NCBI RefSeq assembly: GCF_030064895.1
Contig: NZ_JASJEB010000009.1
Coordinates: forward strand, 1 to 64,000
Source: Crocosphaera sp.
GTDB taxonomy: Bacteria; Cyanobacteriota; Cyanobacteriia; Cyanobacteriales; Microcystaceae
Length of the DNA stretch: 64,000 nucleotides
Direction of reading: 5' to 3'
In this document: positions 1 to 8,497 of the stretch, in pieces
Layout of the letters: every line of letters begins with the position of its first letter
How positions within the stretch are numbered: the first letter of the stretch is position 1
Translations under genes and position numbers: made by a program
The notes under the pieces: model-generated
Seen by the model: the letters and a program-made list of their open reading frames with translations, nothing else
Told to the model about the DNA's origin: nothing
Database searches by the model: none

Positions 1-5
1 GGATC

Positions 6-113
6 TATAGCAATAGACAGGCTAGTTAGGACACATAAATTATATTTTAAGGGAACAGGGAACAGGGAACAGGGAACAGAAAAATGTCCTAATAGCTTTG
101 GCGACTGCTATAT
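6..113 (+). repeat. 108-bp direct copy of part of the HEPN gene
   Basis: This stretch matches 30356-30463 base for base as far as I can read, in the same orientation. It includes four tandem GGGAACA heptamers at 51-78. At the other site it lies inside an intact reading frame (the HEPN-like gene), so that copy is probably the source. Here it is fused directly to the middle of a cyclic-nucleotide-binding domain. It could be a recombination scar or an assembly chimera at a contig end. Confidence 0.9.
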
Positions 114-2660
114 ATTATTATTGAGGGTAAAGTAAGATTAGTTAATCAATTAGATGAAAAAATTGGAACCTTAGATAAAGGAGATACCTTTGGAGAATGT
201 CAGTTTTTTATTAATGATGGATTTGAACATTATAGTATTAGAGCAGGACTAAAAACAAAACTGATTTATCTCAACCCAGAAACCCTGTTTCCTTTAATTA
301 CTCAATATCCTCAAATACGAGAGCATTTTTATCAAAAAGCACAACAAATTAATCATAAATTAAATCCGACAAATGTTGAGGAATTTATAAATGATAAACC
401 CATTGATTTATCTAAGAAAACTATAGAAAATAAACCTCAAAAAATTATTAATAAGGCTTATTTTCCTTCCCCTACCCAAAGAGTAACTCATCTATTCCAA
501 AAAGTATGGCGACGCTACCCTTTTTATGCTCAACAAAGTGGTTCTGATTGTGGGGCAGCTTGTTTAGCTATGATCGCCCGTTATTGGGGTAAAAAACTAA
601 GTATTAATCGTTTGAGAGATATCGCCAATGTTGATAGAAATGGTGCATCACTAAAAGGACTTTGTCATGCAGCAGAAAGCATTGGTTTTTCTCCAAGACC
701 GGTTAAAGCGAGTTTAGATAAACTAGCTCAACAGGAACTTCCAGCCATTGTTCATTGGGAAGGAAAACATTATATTGTTGTTTATGAAATCACCAAGAAA
801 CAAGTTATTATTTGTGATCCTGCAATTGGTCAAAAAACCCTAAGTTATGAAGAATTTAAAGAACATTGGACAGGTTATAGCCTGCTATTAAAACCTACAG
901 TTTCTTTAAAAAATACACAAGAAGTCAAAACTCCTTTTTGGCAATTTTTTGAATTAGTTAAACCTCATGGCTTAGTTATATTTGAAATATTTATTGCCTC
1001 TTTGTTTATCCAAATTTTTGGATTAATTACACCCATTTTTACCCAGTTAATTTTAGATAGAGTGGTGGTTCAGCGATCCGGTGTCACTTTATTTGCAGTA
1101 GGGTTAGGATTAATCATTTTTGGTCTATTTCGAGTGGCTATGATGGGGTTACGTCAATATTTATTAGATCATACTGCTAATAAAATTGATATTACCTTAA
1201 TTGTCGCATTTATTAACCATACATTGCGCTTACCTTTAGGATTTTTTGAGTCTCGTTATGTGGGGGATATTATCTCTCGTGTACAGGAAAATCGTAAAAT
1301 TCAACGATTTTTAACAGGAGAATCTTTATCAATTATACTAGATTTAATTACCGTATTTATCTATGTTGGTTTGATGTTTTGGTATAGCTGGAAAATGGCA
1401 CTCTTATCCTTAGCTATTGTCCCACCTTTTTTCTTATTAGCTTTAGTTGCAACTCCATTTTAAAAGCGGATTTCCAGAGAAATTTTTGGAGAAATGGCCA
1501 AGGAACAAAGTTATCTTATTGAAGCTTTAAATGGGGTGAAAACCATTAAATCTAGTGCCGTAGAAAGAAGCGTTCGTTGGCATTGGGAAGAACTCTTACA
1601 TAAAGAAATTACTAAACAATTTTCGGGTCAAGTGATTGGTAACCGCCTACAGATTTTTAGTAATACTATCGAAACTTTAGCAACCACAGGTTTGCTATGG
1701 TATGGTGCATGGTTAGTAATTCAAAATCAATTAACTATTGGTCAATTAGTTGCCTTTAATATGCTATTTGGGAATGTGATTCGTCCTTTCCAAAGACTGA
1801 CGGTATTGTGGGAACAATTACAAGAAGTAGTCATTGCCGTGGAACGACTAAATGATGTACTTGACTACGAACCAGAAGAAGATTTACAACAACAATCACG
1901 ACAAATTTTGCCCCATCTTAAGGGAAATATTCGCTTTGATAATGTTACCTTTCGTTATCATCCAGAAAGTGATTTAAACGTGCTAGAAAACCTCAGTTTT
2001 GAGATTAAATCAGGTCAAACTGTTGCTTTAGTAGGCCGTAGTGGTTCAGGAAAAACAACCATTTCTAAAATGGTTTTAGGACTGTATCCTGCCACGGATG
2101 GAAAAATCTTAATTGATGGGCAAGATATCAATAGTTTATCTCTCAGTTCTTTAAGACAACAAATCGGTGTAGTGGATCAAGATACCTTTCTATTTGGCAC
2201 AACTATTCGAGACAATATTAGTCTTGCTCATCCTGATTCTACCCTAGAAGAAGTTATAGAAACTGCTAAATTAGCAGGAGCCCATGAGTTTATTCAAAAA
2301 TTACCGATGGGATACGAAACGCAAATAGGAGAAGGGGGAGGAATGCTATCAGGAGGACAACGGCAAAGATTAGCGATCGCCCGTGGTTTATTAGGCAATC
2401 CTCGCTTATTAATTTTAGACGAAGCAACCTCCCATTTAGATGCAGAATCAGAGCGTATTATTCAAACAAATTTAAACTCTATTTTACGTCATCAAACCAC
2501 TTTAGTTATTGCCCATCGCCTTTCTACTGTGAGGAAAGCAGACTTAATTTTAGTATTAGATAAAGGAGTATTAATTGAGAAAAGAACTCACGATGAATTA
2601 ATGAAAAAACAAGGACATTATTATTATCTCAACCAACAACAATTAGAGGTAACACCTTAA
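114..2660 (+). pseudogene. Truncated and interrupted peptidase C39 ABC exporter with cNMP-binding domain
   Basis: The frame is open from about 114 and encodes, in order, the second half of a cyclic-nucleotide-binding domain (114-330), a linker, a C39 bacteriocin-processing peptidase (catalytic Cys codon at 549-551 in SGSDCGAAC; His in WEGKHYIVVY; Asp in ICDPA), an exporter membrane domain, and an ATPase with Walker A (GRSGSGKTT), signature (LSGGQRQR) and Walker B (LLILDEATS). Such proteins cleave double-glycine leaders and export the peptide. Two lesions are visible. The 5' part is replaced by the repeat at 6-113, and an in-frame TAA at 1461-1463 splits the membrane domain (LVATPF-stop-KRISREIF) although homology continues in the same frame. 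It could be translated as two pieces (570-1463 and 1494-2660), but that is unproven. The HlyD gene follows 43 bp downstream. Confidence 0.85.
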
Positions 2661-2703
2661 TCTTATTGTCTACAATCTATCTATCAATTTTTGGAGTAAA
2701 CTC

Positions 2704-4224
2704 ATGACTGATGCAGCTAAAAATGAACACATTGATCACAATTTACAAGAAGAAGAAAATTTGTCTTCTGTCGTTAAAACAAGTATTAATTATCAAGATA
2801 ATTGGTCAAATTCAACCAAAGAAATTCTTGATAGTTTGCCCCGTGTTTGGACAAGAGGACTTCTCTATTTTTTATTTATTTTTGTGGGTATCGCTTTACC
2901 CTGGGCGATGTTAGGAAAAGTAGATGAAACGGGAACAGCAACCGGCAAACTAGAACCCGAAGGAAAGACCTTAAAGTTAGATGCACCGGTGGAGGGAAAG
3001 GTATCTTTAATTAATGTCAAAGAAGGAGACATAGTAAAAGCTGGAGATAGATTAATAGAAATCGAATCTGACATAATTCAAGCAGATTTAAAACAGCAAA
3101 GAAATAAACTAGAAGGACAAAAACAAAGACTGCAACAATTACAAATTTTAGAGAAGCAATTAGAGGTTGTTTTTCAGACACAAAAGCAACAAAATCAGGC
3201 TCAAGAATTAGAAAAATTAGCTCAAGTTAATCAAGCTAAATCTAATCTATCAATCCTGAAAAATGCCTACCATTTACAGCAGTCAGAAAAACAAGCTCAA
3301 GTTAATCAAGCTCAACAGGATTTAGAATATAATCAAGAAGCTATTAAATTAGCAGAAATTCATTTACAAAATGCTCAAGAAGTCAAAGATCGCTATGATG
3401 CGGCTATTAATGAAGGAATTGTTTCTGCGATTCAAGTATTAGAAAAAGAAGACGCTTTACAAGAAAGACAAAAAACTTATAAAAAATTAAAGTCAGATAT
3501 TGAAAAGGCAAAACATCGTTTAGCTGAACAAAAAAGTAGTTATAAACGAACGATGAAAGAAGCAAAAGGAGCAATTCAAGAAGCAGAATTAAAAGTAAGA
3601 GAACAGGACAATAGTTATCAAAGCATCAAGCAATCTGGTGAACTTTCTTTACTAAAAAATAAAGAGCAAATCAATAATATACAAAGAGATATAACCACTC
3701 TTCAATCAGACATAAAACAGACAAAAAGTAAAATAGAAAGTTTAGAGTATCAGTTAAGTCAACGAGTAGTAAAATCACCTATTGAGGGAATAGTTTTTGA
3801 TTTACCCATTGATGCAGAAGGGGCAGTTGTTCAACCCGGAAAGCGCATTTTAGAAATTGCACCTCAAGGAACAAATTTGATTTTAAGAGCGCAAATGGCT
3901 ACAACAGAAAGTGGTTCTGTAAGCCAAGAAATGCCAGTAAAAATGAAGTTTGATGCTTATCCTTTTCAGGATTTTGGTATCATTGAAGGGACATTAATTG
4001 AAGTTTCTCCAACAACATCAGAAATAGAAACCCCTGATGGTAAAACCTTGGTTTATGACCTGATAATTGAACTTGATAAGACCTGTATGCCAACCCCCGA
4101 TGAGTGTATTAAATTACGTCCAGGAGATACAGCGACAGCAGAGGTTGTTATTCGTCAACGTCGGATTATTGATTTTGTACTTGATCCCTTTAAAAAGTTA
4201 CACAATGGAGGATTTAAACTTTAA
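2704..4224 (+). CDS. HlyD-family periplasmic adaptor of the peptide exporter
   Basis: This is a membrane-fusion protein of type I secretion and bacteriocin exporters, linking the inner-membrane ABC protein to the envelope. The 506 residues show a cytoplasmic head, one membrane helix at about 52-72, a first lipoyl-like half near 80-120 (EGKVSLINVKEGDIVKAGD), a long glutamine/lysine-rich coiled coil at about 125-350, the second lipoyl half (SPIEGIVFDLPIDAEGAVVQPG) and a C-terminal beta-barrel ending near residue 500. The length is normal for the family. It begins 43 bp after the C39/ABC gene with GGAG just upstream, so the two were an operon. It looks intact although its partner is broken. Its last 120 bp are duplicated at 4651-4770. 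Confidence 0.92.
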   Translation: MTDAAKNEHIDHNLQEEENLSSVVKTSINYQDNWSNSTKEILDSLPRVWTRGLLYFLFIFVGIALPWAMLGKVDETGTATGKLEPEGKTLKLDAPVEGKVSLINVKEGDIVKAGDRLIEIESDIIQADLKQQRNKLEGQKQRLQQLQILEKQLEVVFQTQKQQNQAQELEKLAQVNQAKSNLSILKNAYHLQQSEKQAQVNQAQQDLEYNQEAIKLAEIHLQNAQEVKDRYDAAINEGIVSAIQVLEKEDALQERQKTYKKLKSDIEKAKHRLAEQKSSYKRTMKEAKGAIQEAELKVREQDNSYQSIKQSGELSLLKNKEQINNIQRDITTLQSDIKQTKSKIESLEYQLSQRVVKSPIEGIVFDLPIDAEGAVVQPGKRILEIAPQGTNLILRAQMATTESGSVSQEMPVKMKFDAYPFQDFGIIEGTLIEVSPTTSEIETPDGKTLVYDLIIELDKTCMPTPDECIKLRPGDTATAEVVIRQRRIIDFVLDPFKKLHNGGFKL

Positions 4225-4289
4225 ATATCCTTGGAGAAATATCAGATAAAACAAATTATTTATTACCTAATCCAAGAGGCAATTATACA

Positions 4290-4625
4290 ATGGACAAACT
4301 AGAGTTTTATCGTAGTGTAATCCAATCATTATTAACAGCTTATGCTGCTGTTCCTATTTCCAATGGAGCGATAGATTGTTATACAGTTTTTGACACGAAA
4401 CAAGACCATTACCAGGTTATGAATGTGGGATGGGATGGCCATCGACGGGTTTATGGTTCTGTTCTCCATTTAGATATTAAAAAAGGAAAGATTTGGATTG
4501 AGCAAAATATGACAGAAATGAGAATTGCTAAAGAACTTATTAAAAAAGGGGTTCCTAAAGAAGATATTGTCTTAGGATTTCAAGCTCCAGAAATGCGTCA
4601 ATATACAGATTACGCTGTTATTTAA
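4290..4625 (+). CDS. xisI: XisI-like fdxN-element excision controlling factor
   Basis: The 111-residue protein matches the XisI family by pattern: an N-terminal DKLEFYRSVIQSLL helix, the VGWDGHRRVYGSVLHLDIKKGKIWIEQ core and a PKEDIVLGF near the end. XisI was named for developmental excision of the fdxN element in Anabaena, but family members are common in unicellular cyanobacteria without heterocysts, where their role is unknown. The usual partner XisH is not present next to it. The gene sits between the intact HlyD gene and a duplicated scrap of its 3' end, which suggests that it arrived by insertion with a local duplication. Confidence 0.85.
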   Translation: MDKLEFYRSVIQSLLTAYAAVPISNGAIDCYTVFDTKQDHYQVMNVGWDGHRRVYGSVLHLDIKKGKIWIEQNMTEMRIAKELIKKGVPKEDIVLGFQAPEMRQYTDYAVI

Positions 4626-4650
4626 TTTTAATTAAAGATTCTTTAGAGAC

Positions 4651-4770
4651 TGTATTAAAGTATGTCCAGGAGATACAGCTAAAGAAGAGATTATTATTCG
4701 TCAACTTCGTATTATTTATTTTGTAATTGATCCCTTTAAAAAGTTACAAAATGGAGAATTTAAACTTTAG
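4651..4770 (+). pseudogene. Duplicated 3' fragment of the HlyD gene
   Basis: Translated in frame, this reads CIKVCPGDTAKEEIIIRQ followed by LRIIYFVIDPFKKLQNG and a stop. That parallels the last 39 codons of the adaptor gene (4105-4224: CIKLRPGDTATAEVVIRQ, then RRIIDFVLDPFKKLHNG). No start codon or upstream homology is present, so it is a relic. The two copies flank the xisI-like gene. Confidence 0.9.
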
Positions 4771-4805
4771 AAACCATAGTTAAAGAAGTTAGTAGTAAGA
4801 AGTAG

Positions 4806-4834
4806 GTAGGGACTTAATAACATTAAGTCCCTAC
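4806..4834. repeat. Perfect hairpin with 13-bp arms
   Basis: GTAGGGACTTAAT is followed by AAC and then its exact reverse complement. It belongs to a dispersed family of small palindromes with GGGG/CCCC ends and an AT-rich centre, also seen at 17261, 22466 and 22864. It could act as a transcript end for the genes to its left, because an A/T run follows. Confidence 0.8.
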
Positions 4835-4928
4835 AAAATTTTTTGTTGTAACAAATAATTACAAGTTAAAGGATATCTGTTTAACTTTAAACCTAATCAA
4901 AATATTTCAAATCTATTGATGAAGTTAT

Positions 4929-5096
4929 TTAAAGATTATCATCAATAACCAACCCAACAACAACAACTAAGAGTGCAACCTCCAAGATTTTTTTCCAATT
5001 CCATTTTCCACCGACAATACTCTCTAATTCTAAGTCAGATAATTCTGTATAGTCTAATTCAACAGGTTTAAGATCAGAAATAACTATGTTTGCCAT
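4929..5096 (-). CDS. Small double-glycine-leader peptide, bacteriocin-like precursor
   Basis: A 55-residue open frame runs on the minus strand from ATG at 5096, with GGAG ten bases before the ATG. Residues 19-30 are LSDLELESIVGG, which fits the consensus LSxxELxxIxGG of leaders cut by C39 peptidases at every position. Cleavage after Gly30 would release a 25-residue core: KWNWKKILE, a strongly hydrophobic run (VALLVVVVGLV) and an acidic tail DDNL. Core peptides of this kind (basic and aromatic start, then a hydrophobic segment) are typical of membrane-active class II bacteriocins or microcins. The gene faces the C39/ABC and HlyD genes, which would be its natural exporter. No immunity gene is recognised nearby. 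The leader assignment is strong, but any antimicrobial role is inference. Confidence 0.8.
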   Translation of the reverse strand: MANIVISDLKPVELDYTELSDLELESIVGGKWNWKKILEVALLVVVVGLVIDDNL

Positions 5097-5720
5097 TGTT
5101 ACATTACTCCATAATTAGTTGTGTTTTTGAAAAGCTTGAATTTGCTTGTCTTATTTATAAGATATCAAGTATTAATTAGTAGCGTCAATAGCAAAAAAAG
5201 CTTAAATTAATAACAATTAAACTAATTATTTCCTGATATTGTTTCAGAAAACTACCTTTGTGACTATGTAGATGGTTAAATGTGATCTAAACGTATATTG
5301 AGTTGTGATCTCGATCAATAATTTTCAGTGATTTTGTGCAATATCCAAGAATAAATTAAAACAATTATTTCTTTTTTAAATTATCTCACCTCTAGTTATG
5401 GTCTATTTTAACTTCCTATCTATAGGATGTTTGAAAAGTGTGAATTTTAATTTAGATCCTCTTAGTCCTTCTTTGAAAGGAGGTTTAGAGGAGCTTAGGG
5501 GCTTCTCAAACTGCCTCTTAGCTAATTTTGAATTTTTTTATCCCGAAGAAGAACTAAGATGAATAAAGACAATTTTGACGGTGTTGGTTCGATTAATAGA
5601 CTTATCAGCTTTTTCAATAGTGATCAATTCTTAAGTTTCCATCAACAAGGTAGCAGCAATATGGAGATCATAAATTTTTGATATAATTAAATTAAGAAAT
5701 AAATATTTCCAGCTAAAGCC
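5097..5720. other. Long AT-rich intergenic region upstream of the peptide and Uma2 genes
   Basis: Besides the likely promoter of the minus-strand peptide gene on the left, and a TATAAT at 5682-5687 ahead of the Uma2 gene on the right, I see no convincing gene. A 40-codon frame at 5559-5681 (MNKDNFDGVGSINRLI...) has only a weak GAAGAAG ribosome site and no recognisable family. The region may contain decayed parts of the export locus. Confidence 0.5.
5682..5687 (+). promoter_or_regulatory. Probable -10 box of the Uma2 gene
   Basis: TATAAT lies 33 bp before the ATG at 5721, in the context ATATAATTAAATTAAG. A near-identical context (GTATAATTAAATTAG) precedes the twin Uma2 genes at 21187. No good -35 box is visible. 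Confidence 0.45.
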
Positions 5721-6374
5721 ATGGAATTAGCCTTAGAACAAATTATCTTAAATCCTGGTCAACAATTACTTTTAAAAGAGCTTAACTGGGCAAAATTTGA
5801 GGCAATATTATCAGAATTAGGAGAAAGTCGTGCTTCTCGATTATCCTACAGTAACGGAGTATTAGAAATCATGGTTCCTTTACCTGAACATGAAAAGGAT
5901 AAAGAAATCATTGGAGATATTATTAAAATTCTCTTAGATGCACTCAACATTGATTTTGAAACGCTGGGATCAACCACATTTAAAAATAAACTTATGAATC
6001 AGGCCGTCGAACCTGATGCTTGCTTTTATATTGAAAACTATCAAGCTGTTATTGGTAAAAAAAGGCTAAACCTAGAAAGTGATCCACCTCCAGACTTAGC
6101 CATAGAAATTGATATCACTTCCCGTACCCGTTTAGATAATTATCGACTTTTAGGTGTCCCCGAACTTTGGCGTTATACTCAAAATAGTTTAGAGATTAAT
6201 GTGTTACGAGAAGGAGAATATATTGAGTCTTTAAATAGTCCCAATTTTACCAATATTCCGATTATTGAATTAATTAATCAAGCTGTTGAACAAAGTCAAC
6301 ATATTGGGAGAAGTGAAGCTATGAGAAACTTTAAAAATTGGATTAAGGAAAATCTTGATAATAACTTAACTTAA
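5721..6374 (+). CDS. Uma2-family (DUF820) PD-(D/E)XK endonuclease-like protein
   Basis: The 217 residues show the Uma2/DUF820 pattern: N-terminal helices (LNWAKFEAILSELGESRASRL), then the core strand-loop LEIMVPLPEHEK, the acidic site AVEPDACFYIEN and PPPDLAIEIDITSRT, which supplies the D...ExD residues of the PD-(D/E)XK fold. This family is strongly expanded in cyanobacteria and its biological role is mostly unknown. The C-terminus carries an extra helical tail (IELINQAVEQSQHIGRSEAM). It is not part of the twin pair at 21.2-22.4 kb, whose sequence is quite different. Confidence 0.85.
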   Translation: MELALEQIILNPGQQLLLKELNWAKFEAILSELGESRASRLSYSNGVLEIMVPLPEHEKDKEIIGDIIKILLDALNIDFETLGSTTFKNKLMNQAVEPDACFYIENYQAVIGKKRLNLESDPPPDLAIEIDITSRTRLDNYRLLGVPELWRYTQNSLEINVLREGEYIESLNSPNFTNIPIIELINQAVEQSQHIGRSEAMRNFKNWIKENLDNNLT

Positions 6375-6428
6375 AGGCAGAATTTATATTACTATTAAGA
6401 ATGAATATTTCAAGGAAAAAATTTCATT

Positions 6429-6644
6429 ATGTCATCACAGATCAACATTACCGAGCAAGATATTCTCAAACAACTTAAATTATCAGGAAAAGTCCCAGAA
6501 ATTCTCGAAGGGATAGTTAAGCAGACAATTATTACTGAAGAAGCAGAAAAAGCAGACATCACAATAGAAACTGAAGAACTACAAAAAGCCGCCGATCAAT
6601 TTCGGTTACTTAATGATCTTCGAATGGTTGAAAAACAAAGTTGA
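6429..6644 (+). CDS. Short SurA-N/peptidylprolyl isomerase-like fragment
   Basis: The 71 residues (NITEQDILKQLKLSGKVPEI, then a stretch ending ELQKAADQFRLLNDLR) resemble the N-terminal helical domain of PPIase/SurA-type proteins that accompany C39/HlyD peptide exporters in cyanobacteria. The family is normally about 240-260 residues with a parvulin-type domain behind. Here a TGA stops it at residue 72 and no matching continuation is visible in any frame, so it is a truncated remnant or a stand-alone short form. I recognise the similarity from memory only. It supports reading 1-6.7 kb as one old export locus. Confidence 0.55.
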   Translation: MSSQINITEQDILKQLKLSGKVPEILEGIVKQTIITEEAEKADITIETEELQKAADQFRLLNDLRMVEKQS

Positions 6645-6766
6645 GCAAATAGAGATAAACTTATCTTAACTGACGGAATAAAACCTCTAGTTACTGTTGT
6701 ATCCCTATCCAAAAATTATCTTATTATAAAAAATAATAATTCACATATAACTACTAGATTTTTTGG

Positions 6767-7807
6767 TTAGTTAATAACTAATTTTTTAAGCACATCTTGG
6801 TGCATAAAAGCGCGATCTTTTAAAGATTGAATCCTATCTTTAATTAACGGGTCCCCATTAACAAAATATTCTAACCAAGCGGTACTAATAACATTGGGAT
6901 CAGTGGGAAGTTGAGCTAAATCCCATCCAGGAATTTCGATTTCTTCCATTAAATAGTCCACTTTAGGATCATAACTGAGAGCAAAACATTTACACTCTTG
7001 TGAAGCGGCCATAATTAAACTGTGTAAACGCATCCCAATTATCATCTCTACCCCTTGAAAGAAACCCTTTAATTCTCTGGGATTTTCTAATTGAATAATC
7101 TGGTTAGTCCCTGGTAATTGTTTAGCAATAGAACGAGCAATTTCTAAATCTTGGGTTGCTTGGAAAGGAACCAATAAAAGACAGGTATTGGTGGCCTTTT
7201 GAAAATCAATTAAAGCTTGGGTTAATATCTTTAACCTTTGAGGGGTTAATAGACGATGACTCCGTAAATTAACTGCTACTCTCGGTGCCGGTAAATCCGC
7301 TAAACCTACCACAGATTTAGCCGTTAACGCCCAAACTGGATCAGGGGCAATCAAAGGATTTATATGCCATTTTGATAATAATTGTGCGGACTTATAATCC
7401 CTAACACTAACAGCAGTACAACCTAATAAAACTTGATGGGTTAACCAACGGGTCAAAGGATTATTTAAAGGGCCAATTCCTTGCGCCCAAGCAACAGTTT
7501 TTAAGCCTTTTTGTTGGGCTAATGCCATCAATCCTGCATAATAAATAGGACTAGCTAAACTGGTAACATCCTGCATCAAACTCCCCCCACCCCAAATAAA
7601 AATATCAGAGGTTTTTAGAGCTTCTAAAATAGCTAACCCAGAACGATTATGATAAGTTTGCACCCCATATTGTTCGTAAGTTTTACGAGGGTTTGCTGAG
7701 AGGACAATGGGTTCAACTTGAGAGGGTAACATCTGTAGCAAAGTCATCAATAAGGCTTCATCGCCCCCGTTTCCTTTGCCATAATAACCACTAATAACTG
7801 CCCGCAT
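6767..7807 (-). CDS. csaB: Polysaccharide pyruvyl transferase CsaB
   Basis: CsaB transfers pyruvate from phosphoenolpyruvate onto cell-wall polysaccharide, a modification that anchors S-layer proteins. The chain starts MRAVISGYYGKGNGGDEALL, the characteristic N-terminal glycine-rich loop. It continues with a glycosyltransferase-like core (WGGGSLMQDVTS, VAWAQGIGPL) and the MRLHSLIMAA motif near residue 270. I prefer the ATG at 7807 over one at 7828 because family members start with MRAV and GAGAAG precedes it. The earlier start would add MANREVK and overlap the ydcF-like gene. Only a few bases separate it from that upstream gene, so they are co-transcribed. Confidence 0.9.
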   Translation of the reverse strand: MRAVISGYYGKGNGGDEALLMTLLQMLPSQVEPIVLSANPRKTYEQYGVQTYHNRSGLAILEALKTSDIFIWGGGSLMQDVTSLASPIYYAGLMALAQQKGLKTVAWAQGIGPLNNPLTRWLTHQVLLGCTAVSVRDYKSAQLLSKWHINPLIAPDPVWALTAKSVVGLADLPAPRVAVNLRSHRLLTPQRLKILTQALIDFQKATNTCLLLVPFQATQDLEIARSIAKQLPGTNQIIQLENPRELKGFFQGVEMIIGMRLHSLIMAASQECKCFALSYDPKVDYLMEEIEIPGWDLAQLPTDPNVISTAWLEYFVNGDPLIKDRIQSLKDRAFMHQDVLKKLVIN

Positions 7808-7809
7808 TT

Positions 7810-8487
7810 TTACTTCTCGATTGGCCAAATAAGCTTAGTATACAGATAAGCGATGGTTTCCACAATCACTGATTTTATCCCCGCGCTGGTTTTCCACCAA
7901 GGTACGGAGGAAGGAGGAGTAAATGCGATCGCCCCCACTTTGATCTCTGGTTCTAAAATCCCTTTAAACACTAACCAACTACGGCGAGTGTGAACGTCAA
8001 AGGAATAGATATTGATAGCTTTAACAGCTAAATTTGATTCCAGTAACCATTGTTTCACAGCCTTGGCACTGGCGGCAGTTCGGTTAACTTGTACAGTAGT
8101 ATTAGGAACTGCAACAACCTGATTAGGGTTTAACCCCAAGGCAATGACTGTGGCAGCAGCTAGGTCAGCTAAGGTTTTATAGTCACTTAGATATTTTCCT
8201 CGGCCTATTTCGTTACCAGTGGTGATCATCAAACGATAATCTTTGTCTTTAAATTCTGCCATCGCTGCTTCTATTGTCTTATCACTCACCCATCCTTCTA
8301 CGATCATAACGTCTGCATCTAGGGGGCGAGACATCCTTAAAAATGGATGAATGGATAAGGCAAAACTGATTAATAGTAAAACTAGGACAAAAACCAAAAA
8401 TAACCACCCCTTAAGGCTCAAAGTCCACTGGGGTTTATATTCGAGTAAACCCCAAAATTTTTGGGGTGGGAGTTGGCAGAAAACCAT
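7810..8487 (-). CDS. YdcF-family (DUF218) membrane-anchored protein
   Basis: A 225-residue protein with one N-terminal membrane helix (about 26-46, WLFLVFVLVLLLISFALSI), followed by a DUF218/YdcF-like domain with VMIVEGWVSDKTIEAAM, ITTGNEIGRG and a Ser/Thr-rich centre. Some family members are linked to envelope polysaccharide or peptidoglycan metabolism. The substrate is unknown. It lies between a DUF2301 membrane protein (10-bp gap) and csaB on the same strand, which suggests a cell-envelope operon. Confidence 0.8.
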   Translation of the reverse strand: MVFCQLPPQKFWGLLEYKPQWTLSLKGWLFLVFVLVLLLISFALSIHPFLRMSRPLDADVMIVEGWVSDKTIEAAMAEFKDKDYRLMITTGNEIGRGKYLSDYKTLADLAAATVIALGLNPNQVVAVPNTTVQVNRTAASAKAVKQWLLESNLAVKAINIYSFDVHTRRSWLVFKGILEPEIKVGAIAFTPPSSVPWWKTSAGIKSVIVETIAYLYTKLIWPIEK

Positions 8488-8497
8488 AATTAATTGA

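Noticed and set aside
5559-5681. 40-codon frame MNKDNFDGVG upstream of the Uma2 gene
   Set aside because: Weak ribosome site, no double-glycine leader, no family pattern. It may be a gene remnant but cannot be supported.
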